The notes beneath the pieces are model-generated. The model saw nothing but the letters and a program-made list of their open reading frames with translations. It ran no database searches and had not been told where the DNA came from. The position numbers were made by a program, and so were the translations under genes. A DNA stretch of 64,000 nucleotides from Rhizopus sp. PT2906 (lineage: Eukaryota > Mucoromycota > Mucoromycetes > Mucorales > Rhizopodaceae): assembly GCA_025529335.1 (NCBI GenBank), contig JAMYHX010000163.1, positions 1-64,000 of the forward strand, given 5' to 3'. Below, one piece after another: positions 23,104 to 33,600 of the stretch. Position 1 is the stretch's first letter; every line of letters begins with the position of its first letter.

Positions 23104-23665
23104 ATGTTTTCTTTTATATTTTTAAGTAACCTTGCTTCAACAGCAATGTAACCTAATGTAACCGGTCTTGCATACATTTTCATTATTAACAAACTGACGC
23201 CCTGATCTTCTTATTTCAAATGCCGCATTACAACAATTGGCAAAAACAATTAAACTTGACTGTTGTATCAAGTAATGAATTGCATAAATTGAATTCGTAA
23301 AATAAGAAAAAGAGAGAGAGAGAGCAAGTGAGTAAGATGGGTATATTTATAATTGCTCCTCTCCTTATTTTAAGCTTAACTACTTCTTTACAATAAAAAA
23401 AAAGTTCTCCCTTATTTCCGCCCATCATCCCCCGTACTCCTCGATCTCCTAGGATAATCTCCTATTTACTCCCCTTTAGCTTATAGTTTGTAAACAGCCC
23501 GCGTGATGAATAGTCTTGAGGCTCATCTATCACTTGCTTTTTATTTCCGTAACTCTCTTTTTTTTTTTCCCTTTTATCCTTATTAATCTTTACCTAATTC
23601 TTATTAAAAGTAAGCTACACTTTATAATCCATATCCTGTTTCATTTAATATAACCATTCAAGCCC
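23104..23665. promoter_or_regulatory. intergenic region and promoter of the membrane-anchored protein gene
   Basis: No open frame is supported. The region has a GA run at about 23311-23325 and pyrimidine tracts (CTCTTTTTTTTTTCCC) at about 23553-23572, about 95 bp before the downstream ATG. Confidence 0.35.
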
Positions 23666-26080
23666 ATGGACCCTCAAGGACAATTCAATGGAGCCATTGT
23701 ATCTGCAGCACCTGTATGGACAGTAGTCGTCATTTCCATACTTGCCATTATGTTGATTGTATTCATCACTATTTTCGTTCGACGATTCATCAGAAGGAGC
23801 CGTATGTCAAATAGAAACTTTAATAAAAAACCATCTGTGGAATCATTGGAGACACTGGTGACAGCACATCAGCAAAAGCAGCAGTCAAAACAGTTGGCAA
23901 AAATAGATACTCATGATACCGAGAAACCGACGAGATCATCATCACCTATGCAACCAACAAACTCCGCCACTTTAGCAAGACCAGAGCCACAAGAAGAAGA
24001 ACTAGAAGACGGCCCTCCTGAACCACTTCAGGAGATCAAGATCTCATTGCCACTCCCTCCCCCTTCTACCTCATTCTTTGCAGACAAAATGGAACTCGAT
24101 GGCTCTAACTGTGATCTATATGATTTGTATGTACACGGTAAGACAGATGGCATGAAACGTCAGAGCATGCACAGTGTCTTCATATCGATCGACCTAGACT
24201 CAATCTCTAATGCGGCTTCAAACATCCAACGAAAGGCATCTACTATCAGAAGGTCACTTTATCAATCCATCCGAAAGCCAACTAGTGCCAGCGGTATAAA
24301 AGCAGTGCCTGCTCAAAAAATGTTTACGGATGGAACAAAAGAATACTCACGTCAGTCCATCGTCGCAGTCAACAATGAAAGAACGCAAATAGGGATGCCT
24401 AAGGCCAGCAAGATCCCACAGATAGAGGACGTCCAACAGGATGAAGAACCGACAGCGGCAGCAAAGCGCGTCATACGTAGTGCTTCAAAAAAGGCGAAGT
24501 CCCGCTCTATGGTCATACATCCTGATTTACCTGATGATGTAGTAACTCCTCCCAAGCAAGAGACGTCTAAATATGCAACTGTTCGATCCATTCGCTCTCC
24601 TGACGCTAATGAGCATGTGACAATTAGCTCAGGATCAGTAAGGCGTTTTATGCGCCAAAATAGTTTGTTCCAAGGTGAAGACCTTCCGCCTGAATCCGAT
24701 CCTTTACCAGGCACCCTTAGCAAAAATGATCGGAAGCCAGTGGCTAATGCCCTCGATATCTCAAAATGGTGGGAAGGTGGCGAGAGTAGCAATGGTGTTC
24801 CTGAAATTCGTACGAATGGCATGAAAAATTCTGAATCATCGTTATCCGTCAGCCAGTATAGAGCCTCTCTCAACGATTCAGTATTTGCACTTAACGGTAC
24901 TATATCGAAAGGCACGGGTGCTCTCTTTGTGCCAGAGCCTGATAAAAGCAAATCAGATGGAGCCGTCTCACGTAACAACTCTGCAAAGCGCGGTACTCTT
25001 GGTAGAAACACATTAAAGACACTGACGGCCAATGCCACACAAGGTGTCAATAAATCAATCAGAGGCTTGTTTGATCAATCTTCATCCCTGACCAACATCA
25101 ATAAAGTATCACCAAGTGATAGTCAAAAGATGGAAATCGATGTTGAGCATGGTTTATCACAACAGCCAATCGCACCTGTCGAAAGTCAGAACAGTAGAAG
25201 AAAGAGTTATTCACACAGGCTTGTCCCTGAGTCACCCTCGAAATCACGTTTAACCAACACAAGGCATAGTATAGATGAATCATCGCAAAAGGTAGAAGCA
25301 GACGATATTATCCTGAAGCAATCCAGATCGTTTTCATCAAAGCAAGGAGTAGAACCTGCAGCACAGGGGGTATCGTACCATAAAGAAACGATTCATTCAA
25401 CACAAGTGAGCAATACAGATCATGAGACAGATGTGGCTTATATACAACAATTAGGAGCAAACAAGTTCATCTCTCCTCGACAAACGCTTTTAACAAAGTC
25501 ACTATTGGCACAACAAGCAAAGCGATCCTCATCTACCAGTCGCCCACAAGATGAACCACTCCAGGCACCTGATCCTGTCGTGTCTTTCTCGTCTTCTACT
25601 GTACGCACGGTCATTCCAGACGATGAGATGGATCACATCCAGATACGTCAAAATCCAATGAATCAACAACAGCGTCTCTCGATAGGCATGAATGGCAGTA
25701 ACAAGGTGTTGGCTTCTTCATTTGGTGATGAATCATCTTTCCTTGCTGATCGCTTTTCTTCAATGAATGCAGAACAAAGTCGTGATCACAGTAGACAAAG
25801 CAGTGGAGGCACGAGCGTAACAACAGCTGTCAGGATCAGCGGCGGGTATCCCTCGTCTACATGGAACGGAAGAGCACAAAAGAATGGAGCTTCACGACTC
25901 TCTGTCATCCAGACTATGGACACAGAAAAGGAGTCTGATATCGTGGAAGATAAAAGAGGGTTCTTTAGTACGATGAGAAAAGATAAAAAGAATCGCGGAG
26001 TGATTCCATGGATGGCAAGTGAAAAGATGATGACACCAGCTGAAATGGAACGCGACAGATATTTGAATGGAAGCAGATAG
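23666..26080 (+). CDS. unknown single-pass membrane protein with long disordered cytosolic tail
   Basis: One uninterrupted exon encodes 804 aa, unusual in a window where most genes have introns. A short N-terminal segment precedes one strong membrane helix (residues about 17-38, VWTVVVISILAIMLIVFI) and a basic stop-transfer cluster RRFIRRSRMSNR, predicting N-out/C-in topology. The remaining 750 residues are Ser/Thr/Gln/Lys-rich and without a domain I recognise. Recurrent basic-Ser patterns (RKASTIRRSLYQS, SVRRFMRQNS, RRKSYSHR) look like AGC-kinase sites. A patch NALDISKWWEGG and the C-terminal VIPWMASEKMMTPAEMERDRYLNG appear non-random and could be binding motifs. There is no signal peptide beyond the anchor. 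A scaffold at the plasma membrane or cell-polarity site is a guess. Confidence 0.8.
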   Translation: MDPQGQFNGAIVSAAPVWTVVVISILAIMLIVFITIFVRRFIRRSRMSNRNFNKKPSVESLETLVTAHQQKQQSKQLAKIDTHDTEKPTRSSSPMQPTNSATLARPEPQEEELEDGPPEPLQEIKISLPLPPPSTSFFADKMELDGSNCDLYDLYVHGKTDGMKRQSMHSVFISIDLDSISNAASNIQRKASTIRRSLYQSIRKPTSASGIKAVPAQKMFTDGTKEYSRQSIVAVNNERTQIGMPKASKIPQIEDVQQDEEPTAAAKRVIRSASKKAKSRSMVIHPDLPDDVVTPPKQETSKYATVRSIRSPDANEHVTISSGSVRRFMRQNSLFQGEDLPPESDPLPGTLSKNDRKPVANALDISKWWEGGESSNGVPEIRTNGMKNSESSLSVSQYRASLNDSVFALNGTISKGTGALFVPEPDKSKSDGAVSRNNSAKRGTLGRNTLKTLTANATQGVNKSIRGLFDQSSSLTNINKVSPSDSQKMEIDVEHGLSQQPIAPVESQNSRRKSYSHRLVPESPSKSRLTNTRHSIDESSQKVEADDIILKQSRSFSSKQGVEPAAQGVSYHKETIHSTQVSNTDHETDVAYIQQLGANKFISPRQTLLTKSLLAQQAKRSSSTSRPQDEPLQAPDPVVSFSSSTVRTVIPDDEMDHIQIRQNPMNQQQRLSIGMNGSNKVLASSFGDESSFLADRFSSMNAEQSRDHSRQSSGGTSVTTAVRISGGYPSSTWNGRAQKNGASRLSVIQTMDTEKESDIVEDKRGFFSTMRKDKKNRGVIPWMASEKMMTPAEMERDRYLNGSR

Positions 26081-26466
26081 TATATCCTTTATCATTTTTA
26101 TTGAATAAATAAAAACACTTTAATATTTTTTTTTGTATGAAAGTGTGGACTTTATTCAACATTTTTTTAAAATATATTATGTGTCTACAGTGGAAGATAT
26201 CTTCCGTTCAAAAGGCAACGTCGACAGGAATCCGCTATGTTCCAAGTCGAAACTGTTGACGACTGCAGTGGTATACCACGGAGTGTCATCGAACACGCAA
26301 CACCAGTGGTATTTCCAAATTGTTGAGATACCCGCACCAAAGAAACAGAGAACTACACGGGATCTTATTCTTCTGTATGTGTCCAATCACATATGAGTCC
26401 AACCTTAGGGTGCCGTTACAATAACCATTTGAACGTCAGTGCTCCTACCCTCAGATCGACGGTTCC
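26081..26466. other. intergenic debris
   Basis: Open frames on both strands here have no recognisable homology. The segment abuts transposon copy B and may be part of a disrupted insertion. Confidence 0.35.
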
Positions 26467-27103
26467 TTATTCGACATCCATTGTCAGATCAAATTCACTA
26501 GTCAGACTATCCATGGCTTGGTCAACTATAGCAGATGGGTTGTCATCATAAAAGCTGATAAGGTGCCTTTTATGCTCTTCGTTCAAAATCGAAGGACGGC
26601 TCACTTTTTTTCCATTATTTAGCTCTAGGATATCTGATGGGTTTTCCTGGTCCTTTTTAACCCAGTTGTAAGCCGTACGCCGATTGACCCCCAGCTGCTT
26701 TGCTGCTTGCCCTGGAGTCATAGCTTTCTCGTAAACTAAGAAAAAAAGTTGTTCTTTGACAGAATCACCATGTTTCCCGTATGAACGAACTTTATTTTCA
26801 TCTTTTTTATCGGGCTTCTCATGTAGGTTTCGTTTTTCATTGTGAGGTTTTCCTTTTATTTTTTCAGGGGGTTTACAGTCCAAACGCTCATCATAATTGG
26901 TGATATAATCGATGGGATATGCTTCAGTATCAATATCCATCTCAAAATTCTCATTTCCACTTTCATCTACAACTTTACCTTTCCCATTTTCGTAGAAAAA
27001 ACGTACGCTCATTTCCGCTTTGAATGTATAAAAGTCAAGTAAAAAGTGAGAAATCTATTTGCAAAGAGTGTGCCAATAATTTCTGAAAAAAGTGTATCTT
27101 GCC
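26467..27103 (-). pseudogene. HTH/DDE transposon copy B (5' half only)
   Basis: An open frame at 27012-26467 encodes 181 aa starting MSVRFFYENGKGKVVDESGNE. An acidic/basic linker leads into a helix-turn-helix, VYEKAMTPGQAAKQLGVNR followed by RTAYNWVKKDQ. It then reads RPSILNEEHKRHLISF and ends at MDVE without the DDE catalytic part. The sequence upstream of the ATG (27013-27103) matches the leader of copy A at 18590-18706. It is thus a less decayed relative of the same element, truncated in the middle of the transposase. It may still be translated as a DNA-binding fragment, but no terminal repeats are evident. Confidence 0.75.
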
Positions 27104-27112
27104 TCACGCAGA

Positions 27113-27259
27113 ATGATCCATCAGCGCAGGCGAGAAACCTGGAAAGATTTCTGCAACAAAATGGAAAAGGGAGAGTATACTAAAGCTATCGCAAAGCTGT
27201 GTAAAATACGTAAAAATAGAAACCTAAAACCTTCATCTTTCAAGTGTAGTTTATGTTAA
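27113..27259 (+). pseudogene. possible LINE-type retrotransposon fragment
   Basis: A 48-codon open frame contains RRETWKDFCNKMEKGEY, then KAIAKLCKIRKNRNLKPSSF. The spacing W-x2-FC followed by KI-x-K-x-R resembles the segment upstream of reverse transcriptase in non-LTR elements. It is short, so the call is tentative. It lies immediately next to transposon copy B. Confidence 0.35.
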
Positions 27260-27506
27260 AAATCCTCAACGCTAGGCTACAGGTATCACAAATGGTACAT
27301 TTTCTCCGGTAATCTCTTTTCCAACCATATACTCCCTTTTATATTACAAGTATTATTAAGAATAATACACTCATAAACAAGGCATTATCTACTGAATACG
27401 ATCAAAATAGAAAAAAAAAAAAATGGAACTGTTCGAATATGGATAATAATTCCGCTTTATTATATTTGGTCATACAATAGAGAACACTTTCACCAGGAAA
27501 ATGCAC

Positions 27507-28493
27507 TCAACTTAATTTATTTAAAGACATGAAAGGGCACTCAGTTGCACCACTGTCAGATTGCTCCTTATCAGCTCTATTCTTGGCCAATTGCTTCATC
27601 AAGATGCTAGCGTCGTAAAAGGTCTCGAGCTGAATCAAGTATGATTAGATTATAGAATGTATTACAGATTAATATTCATACCTCTTCAATTTCAAATTTG
27701 TCATTTACTTTTGCAACAGTAACACCAACAGCTTCCACGACTTCGTTGGAAGCAGGTGCCTCGAGTTTCTTACCGTTGCCAATCTTTACAGATAAATCAC
27801 CAGTCATTGTTCCCCAGTGGCTAAAAAAAAAGAAAAGGAGTCAATGAATGAATATAATAAAGTTAATCTTGCTTACCGCCACTTGAACGCAACTACTGGA
27901 GGACCGCTATAAACCTGTAATACTTCCCAAGAGAAGGTACGAAGAGCGCGCTTGAAGAGTTTGTGAGACTCGGCAAAGTCCATTTCACTGGCTTTATAAA
28001 GTTCAGAATCACCGATGAGCGCGTTGTAAGTACCGATCTATGAATATTTTTATACATTTATATAAATTGTTTACTAGACTATCTTAAATAATACCTCAAG
28101 CATTTCATCAATAGTTTGCCACTTTTGTCCATTGACAGAAAATCTGTATTTACTACGGTCAATAGTACGCATTTCATCAGCATTGAGCTTGTAAGACATT
28201 TCCTTTTCCCAATTCTATGCAAAGAGAATAAGACAACCTATTATTAGAAATTGTTTTCCTTAATTACCTTGACCAAGTTAGAAACAAGCCACTCAAGGGA
28301 TCCTTCAGCATGGTTCATGGTTTTTTCTATTAAACATGAATAGATTGACCCAACAGGATGTATATCTATTATTGTTACCTTCTTCAAATGCCTTGTTTAC
28401 TTTATTGTAATCAGGTACACGACCATATCTCCATTGATGATCCTTGTCCTTGAGGACAGCATTAGGATCGGTCATAAAGTCAGGAAGCGTCAT
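27507..28493 (-). CDS. plant pathogen-related-protein homolog (SnoaL/NTF2-like fold)
   Basis: Six minus-strand exons (28493-28379, 28326-28268, 28214-28095, 28037-27877, 27820-27682, 27629-27507) give 238 aa, matching the roughly 235-aa plant pathogen-related proteins. Shared features in order are HQWRYGRVPDYNKVNKAFEEG, SLEWLVSNLVKNWEKEM, YRFSVNG, an LEIGTYNALI-like block, WEVLQVYSGPPVVAFKWRHWGTMTG, then FEIEELETFYD. The fold is SnoaL-like (NTF2 superfamily); the biochemical function is unknown, although the cavity usually binds small hydrophobic ligands. No signal peptide is seen, so it is probably cytosolic. All introns are GT-AG and short. Confidence 0.85.
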
Positions 28494-30662
28494 GTTAATG
28501 TAAGAGTAAAGGAAAGGAGGGTGGCGAAAAATAAAATATAATTTCAATGGTCCTCTTTTTATACAGATTTTTAGTATTGATTTATTGGTTACTAAAAGTA
28601 GAACGTAGGCTCATAAATGTAACCATCAATAATGGTTCGATTCTAACAAGGTTGTACACTTCATAGCTTATTTTGCTCCGTCAAAAGTACAAGCGTGATA
28701 AGCTTCAATTGACTATTTGAACTTGCTGCAATCTGGAAAGACGAAAAAAAAAAAAAAAAAAGAGAGGATTAAGAGACAGACAGAAAAATTATAGTGGATA
28801 AAAGGAAAAGAACCTTTGGTTTTATATGGCGATAACAAGGTGCGCTCTCTTTGTTATTTATTAGTTTAATCATGCCTTTTACTGGATTCATATCGTATTT
28901 CCAGAGTGTAAATGCTATTGATGCGAATATCATTAAGGTTTTTCAAAAAGTGCAGGGTTACAATGGCTTGTTTCGTAAGCTTCTATTGCCATAATAAGCA
29001 AACGATCTTTTCAAATAGCTCTTGTTACACCATGTCTGTGCCCATTGAATATCACACAGGGTTTATTTTCTTCAACCTTCTTGTTTCTGTCGTAACATGG
29101 CACCCTTTTCTCCCTACTACTTATGACTCATATCTGTGCTTTATTAGGTTGGCAAAAACAAGTAACAGTGATGCTTTTATAGGAGTTGGCGTGTATTTAA
29201 GGTCCCAAAATATCTACCACTGAACTCATCCAAAACAGTATTAGTATTAAATAATTGTATTTGATAAAGAGAGAGCCTTTTTTTAGATATTCAATCAAAA
29301 AGGCTTTTCTATGTCTGGTTCACCCATTTAATCCTTATGAGGGGTGTCGCTTGATCGAAGGGCTCAATGTAAAGGCAAAAGCTGTAAAGATGCCATTCAT
29401 AATGAGAGGATTTGCTGAAAGTTTCTTCCACCAATGCTTGGCTTCAAAACATATAATTTTAAGCACAAAACGCGGAGTATACAAATAATACAAAAAATGC
29501 GAACCAAAGGACACTAATGATGCATCTGCAGTCCGACTACATTATATATATCTAAAGCTCGTTGCTATTTTTATTTTCAATAAGGCAAAAAAAAATGTAG
29601 CGCTAGATACATTATAGAACAAGCGTACTGATAAGTTGGATGTTAATAAAGTTGAACTGTACACTAAGAAGGTAAAGTATATGCACAAGTAAATAGGGAC
29701 ACGATTATGTCAATGTACTTACTGAAAACATTGCTTTACCTGTTTCTACTATTTTAGCAACTTCAAGATCAAGAATTTCAAATTGTACTTTTCTTCTTCT
29801 TCATTTCTTCGACAATATACATACACATATTGAAATTTAAAATGTCTTTGGCGTCATCATTATCTCCTGCTATAAACAATACGAAATATCAACTTTTATC
29901 TCTTTGGTTATGTATTAGCAGTAACATATCAGTTACAACAGCAATACAAAATAGGAAAATATCTATTTCTGTCGCTGTTGTTTTTATTAATCTTTATTGC
30001 TTGACGTGCCTAACCCAATTTCAGTTGACTTCAGTCGGACTTCGGATGTGGTATAAGCGCTTTTTTATTTGAATATCTAAAACGATAAAAAATTGCCAAT
30101 ACTCACCAGTTACGTGGTGATTATCGAAGCAAAAAGTAATCCCAGAAATGTATCATAACCTGGTCTGTCCGCTCGTTCCAGTTACTAGCCATTATTGTTC
30201 CTATTATAATTACTAAGAGCTATTCTTATTTGATGCTGTAGAGGAATGTAAAATAAAATGAATATAAGGTTATGTAGCTCTATAATGATTCATATCAAAT
30301 ACTTAAATCACTAAGAACTTATGTTACACCTCAACTTCACACAGATATTCTTATCAACCATGTCTATGGAGGACGAAAGGGTAAATTCCTATATGGATGA
30401 ACAAGAAGAAGGCACGCCCTTTGACGTGACGCAAGGACAGTCTAGGTTCTCACTCTGAAACGGTATATGTCCTTACTTGTTGGCTTATCCTCTGGTGTAT
30501 TAACCAAGTGATCCAGAGATTTTAGGCTCCGCCCTATAAACACCCTTTTCTACAGTTGTCTTTAAAGTTAAAATGTAAATCACGCGCTTCATTTTCATTG
30601 AGCTATTCCCCGTACCTTTTTTTTATTTTTATTTCTCTTATTTTTAACTTTTAAAGGTTGGC
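28494..30662. other. repeat-rich intergenic region
   Basis: No secure gene. A two-exon reading from ATG 28873 (MPFTGFISYFQSVNAIDANI and on) could give about 63 residues after removing an intron at about 28976-29019, but it matches nothing I know. Repeats link this region to others: 30007-30055 with 1291-1339, and 30220-30300 with 19951-20040. A 32-codon frame at 30360-30458 (MSMEDERVNSYMDEQEEG, ending PFDVTQGQSRFSL) looks like a degraded N-terminus of a repeat-family protein. The last 60 bases hold the myosin promoter, which is T-rich. Confidence 0.45.
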
Positions 30663-33600
30663 ATGACAACTAACATTCGACAGTCAGTCGAGGTTTATAC
30701 CCCAGGAACGAAGGCCTGGTTTGCAGATGACAGAGAAGCTTGGGTTTCCACAACATGCATCTCGAGCACAGTTACAAGTGATTCAAAAGTCAAGATTGTG
30801 TTTGAAAGTGATGCTGACGGAAGTGTAATATAACGACATTATTATTTAGTATAAGCATCGTTCTAATTTTTTTTTCCTTTAGGAATATGTATTTGAGTCT
30901 ACTCTGGCAGAGCTGGAAAAGACAGGAGGGTCGAACTTACCACCGCTTCGTAACCCTCCAAAGATGGAGTATACAGACGACTTGACAAACCTGAGTTATT
31001 TAAATGAACCAGCTGGTAATACAAATACAAAACAAAACTAAAAAATGACATTTGTTAAACATCCATGTACCTTTCCAGTCTTGAATACAATCCGGACTCG
31101 ATATATGCAAAGGTTGATCTACACATACTCTGGTATTGTCCTGATTGCAGTAAATCCATTCGACAGGGTTGCCCTTTATGATCCGGATATTGTACAACAG
31201 TATTCTGGAAGGAGACGAGGTGAACTCGAGCCACATCTGTTTGCTATTGCCGAAGATGCCTATCGTTGCATGATACGTGAACAAATGAACCAAACGATTG
31301 TTGTATCGGGTGAGAGTGGTGCTGGTAAAACTGTGAGTGCTAAATACATCATGCGCTACTTTGCCACTGCAGATGATCAAGAAAGTATGGGTAAGAAACA
31401 AAAGTCCGGCGGAGGAATGACAGAAGTAGAAGAACAGATATTGGGTAAGTCAGGATATAATCACATGTGTATGTCAAGAGGTTAAGTTTGATCTCTCTGC
31501 AGCTACCAATCCTATTATGGAAGCATTCGGTAATGCCAAAACAACACGAAATGACAACTCGTCTCGATTTGGTAAATATATCGAGATTCAATTTGATGAT
31601 GCTGCCAATATTGTGGGGGCAAAGATTAGGACATATTTACTAGAACGTTCACGTCTTATTTATCAACCCGAGACAGAAAGAAATTATCATATTTTTTATC
31701 AGGTAAACAAAAAAAAGGAGGTAAATATACGCTTATAACTCATATGTGTATATACGTAGCTTTGTGCAGGTATTCCCTTGTCAGAGAAAAAAGAGTTTGA
31801 ATTGGGTGATTATACTCAATTTCACTACTTGAACCAAAGTGGAACTGGTGTGATACCTGGTGTAGATGATGCTGCTGAATTTGAAACAACTCAAAGAGCG
31901 CTATCTACGATTGGTTTATCAGTACAGTTACAGTGGAAGATCTTTAGATTGCTGGCAGCTTTACTTCATATCGGTAACATTAAAATCACTGGACGTGGTG
32001 ATGCTATGCTGGCAGAAGACGATCCTGCCTTGTTGACCGCCACTCGCTTATTGGGTATCAAAACCGCTGATTTTCGAAAATGGATCGTGCGTAAACAGAT
32101 CATCACTCGTTCTGAAAAGATCGTAACCAACCTAAGCCCTGCACAAGCCCATGTCGTGAAGGACTCTGTAGCTAAATATGTTTATGCAAATCTATTTGAA
32201 TGGCTTGTTTCTGTTACAAACGAAAGCCTTTCCTGCTCAGATTCTAGCAAAGTTGCAAACTTTATTGGTGTCTTGGATATCTACGGCTTTGAACACTTCA
32301 AGAAGAACTCGTTTGAACAATTCTGTATCAATTATGCTAATGAAAAGCTTCAGCAGCAGTTCAATCAACACGTCTTTAAGCTGGAACAAGAGGAGTATGT
32401 AAGGGAAAAGATCAACTGGACCTTTATTGAATTTAGCGACAATCAAAAATGTATTGAGCTGATTGAAGGAAAATTGGGTATTTTATCACTTTTGGATGAG
32501 GTAATGGGTAGTATATAGTCATACTCTTGTTTACAAACCATTTGTCTGCATTTAGGAATCTCGTTTACCTTCAGGCTCAGATCAAGGATTTGTTCAAAAA
32601 TTGTATACCAATTTCGATAATCCCAGCTACAAGACTTACTTCAAAAAACCTCGATTCTCCAACAGTGCTTTCACGATTGCACATTATGCATTGGATGTTC
32701 AATATGAAGCTGAAAATTTTATTGATAAAAACAAGGACACAGTGCCCGATGAGCATTTAGCCCTTTTACAAAATGCCGAGTTTGACTTTTTGAACGACGT
32801 CTTGGAAAAGGCAGCAGCTAATAATGCAGTCCCTCCGGTGAGTAGAATCTACGTATTCAATCAACTATGGATCTCATCATTTATTTATATTTTTAGCCTG
32901 AAAACAATAAGCGTATGAGTATGGTTGTTAGAAAACCAACACTTGGATCTATTTTTAAAGCATCCTTGATTAATTTAATGGACACTATCGGAAGCACCAA
33001 TGTTCATTATATTCGTTGTATTAAACCAAACGAAGCCAAGGTAGCATGGGAGTTCGATCCAAACATGGTGCTTTCTCAACTTCGAGCATGTGGTGTACTG
33101 GAAACTATCCGTATCAGTTGTGCTGGTTATCCTTCCCGTTGGACCTTTGAAGAATTCGCGGATCGGTACTATGCCCTTGTTTCATCCAAACATTGGGATC
33201 CCAAGGTCACCAAGCCAGATATTCGTCAGCTATGCTCAGTTATCTTGGAAGCATCTATTAAGGATGAGGATAAATACCAAGTAGGAACAACAAAGATCTT
33301 CTTCCGTGCTGGACAATTGGCCTATCTGGAAAAACTAAGAGCAGATCGCTTCAACGAATGCGCTATCATTTTGCAAAAGCATATGAAGAGATATATTTAT
33401 CACATGCGTTACGTTCGTATGAAGGAACTGACTATTCGAATTCAATGTGTCGCACGCCGTAAGATGGCTTCAACTAAAATACAACAACTTCGAGAAGAAA
33501 AGGCAGCGATTACCATTCAGAAGAATTGGAAAAGATATATTGCTCGAAAACAATACCTTTCTAAGAAAGTATTCGTTCTTAAACTTCAAACTGGTAAGAT

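Noticed and set aside
24352..25050. 232-codon minus-strand open frame
   Set aside because: It lies wholly inside the 804-aa gene on the other strand and shows no domain; it is a shadow of the Ser-rich coding sequence.
26133..26396. Overlapping frames on both strands after the 804-aa gene
   Set aside because: Each is the shadow of the other and neither matches a known protein; they adjoin transposon debris.
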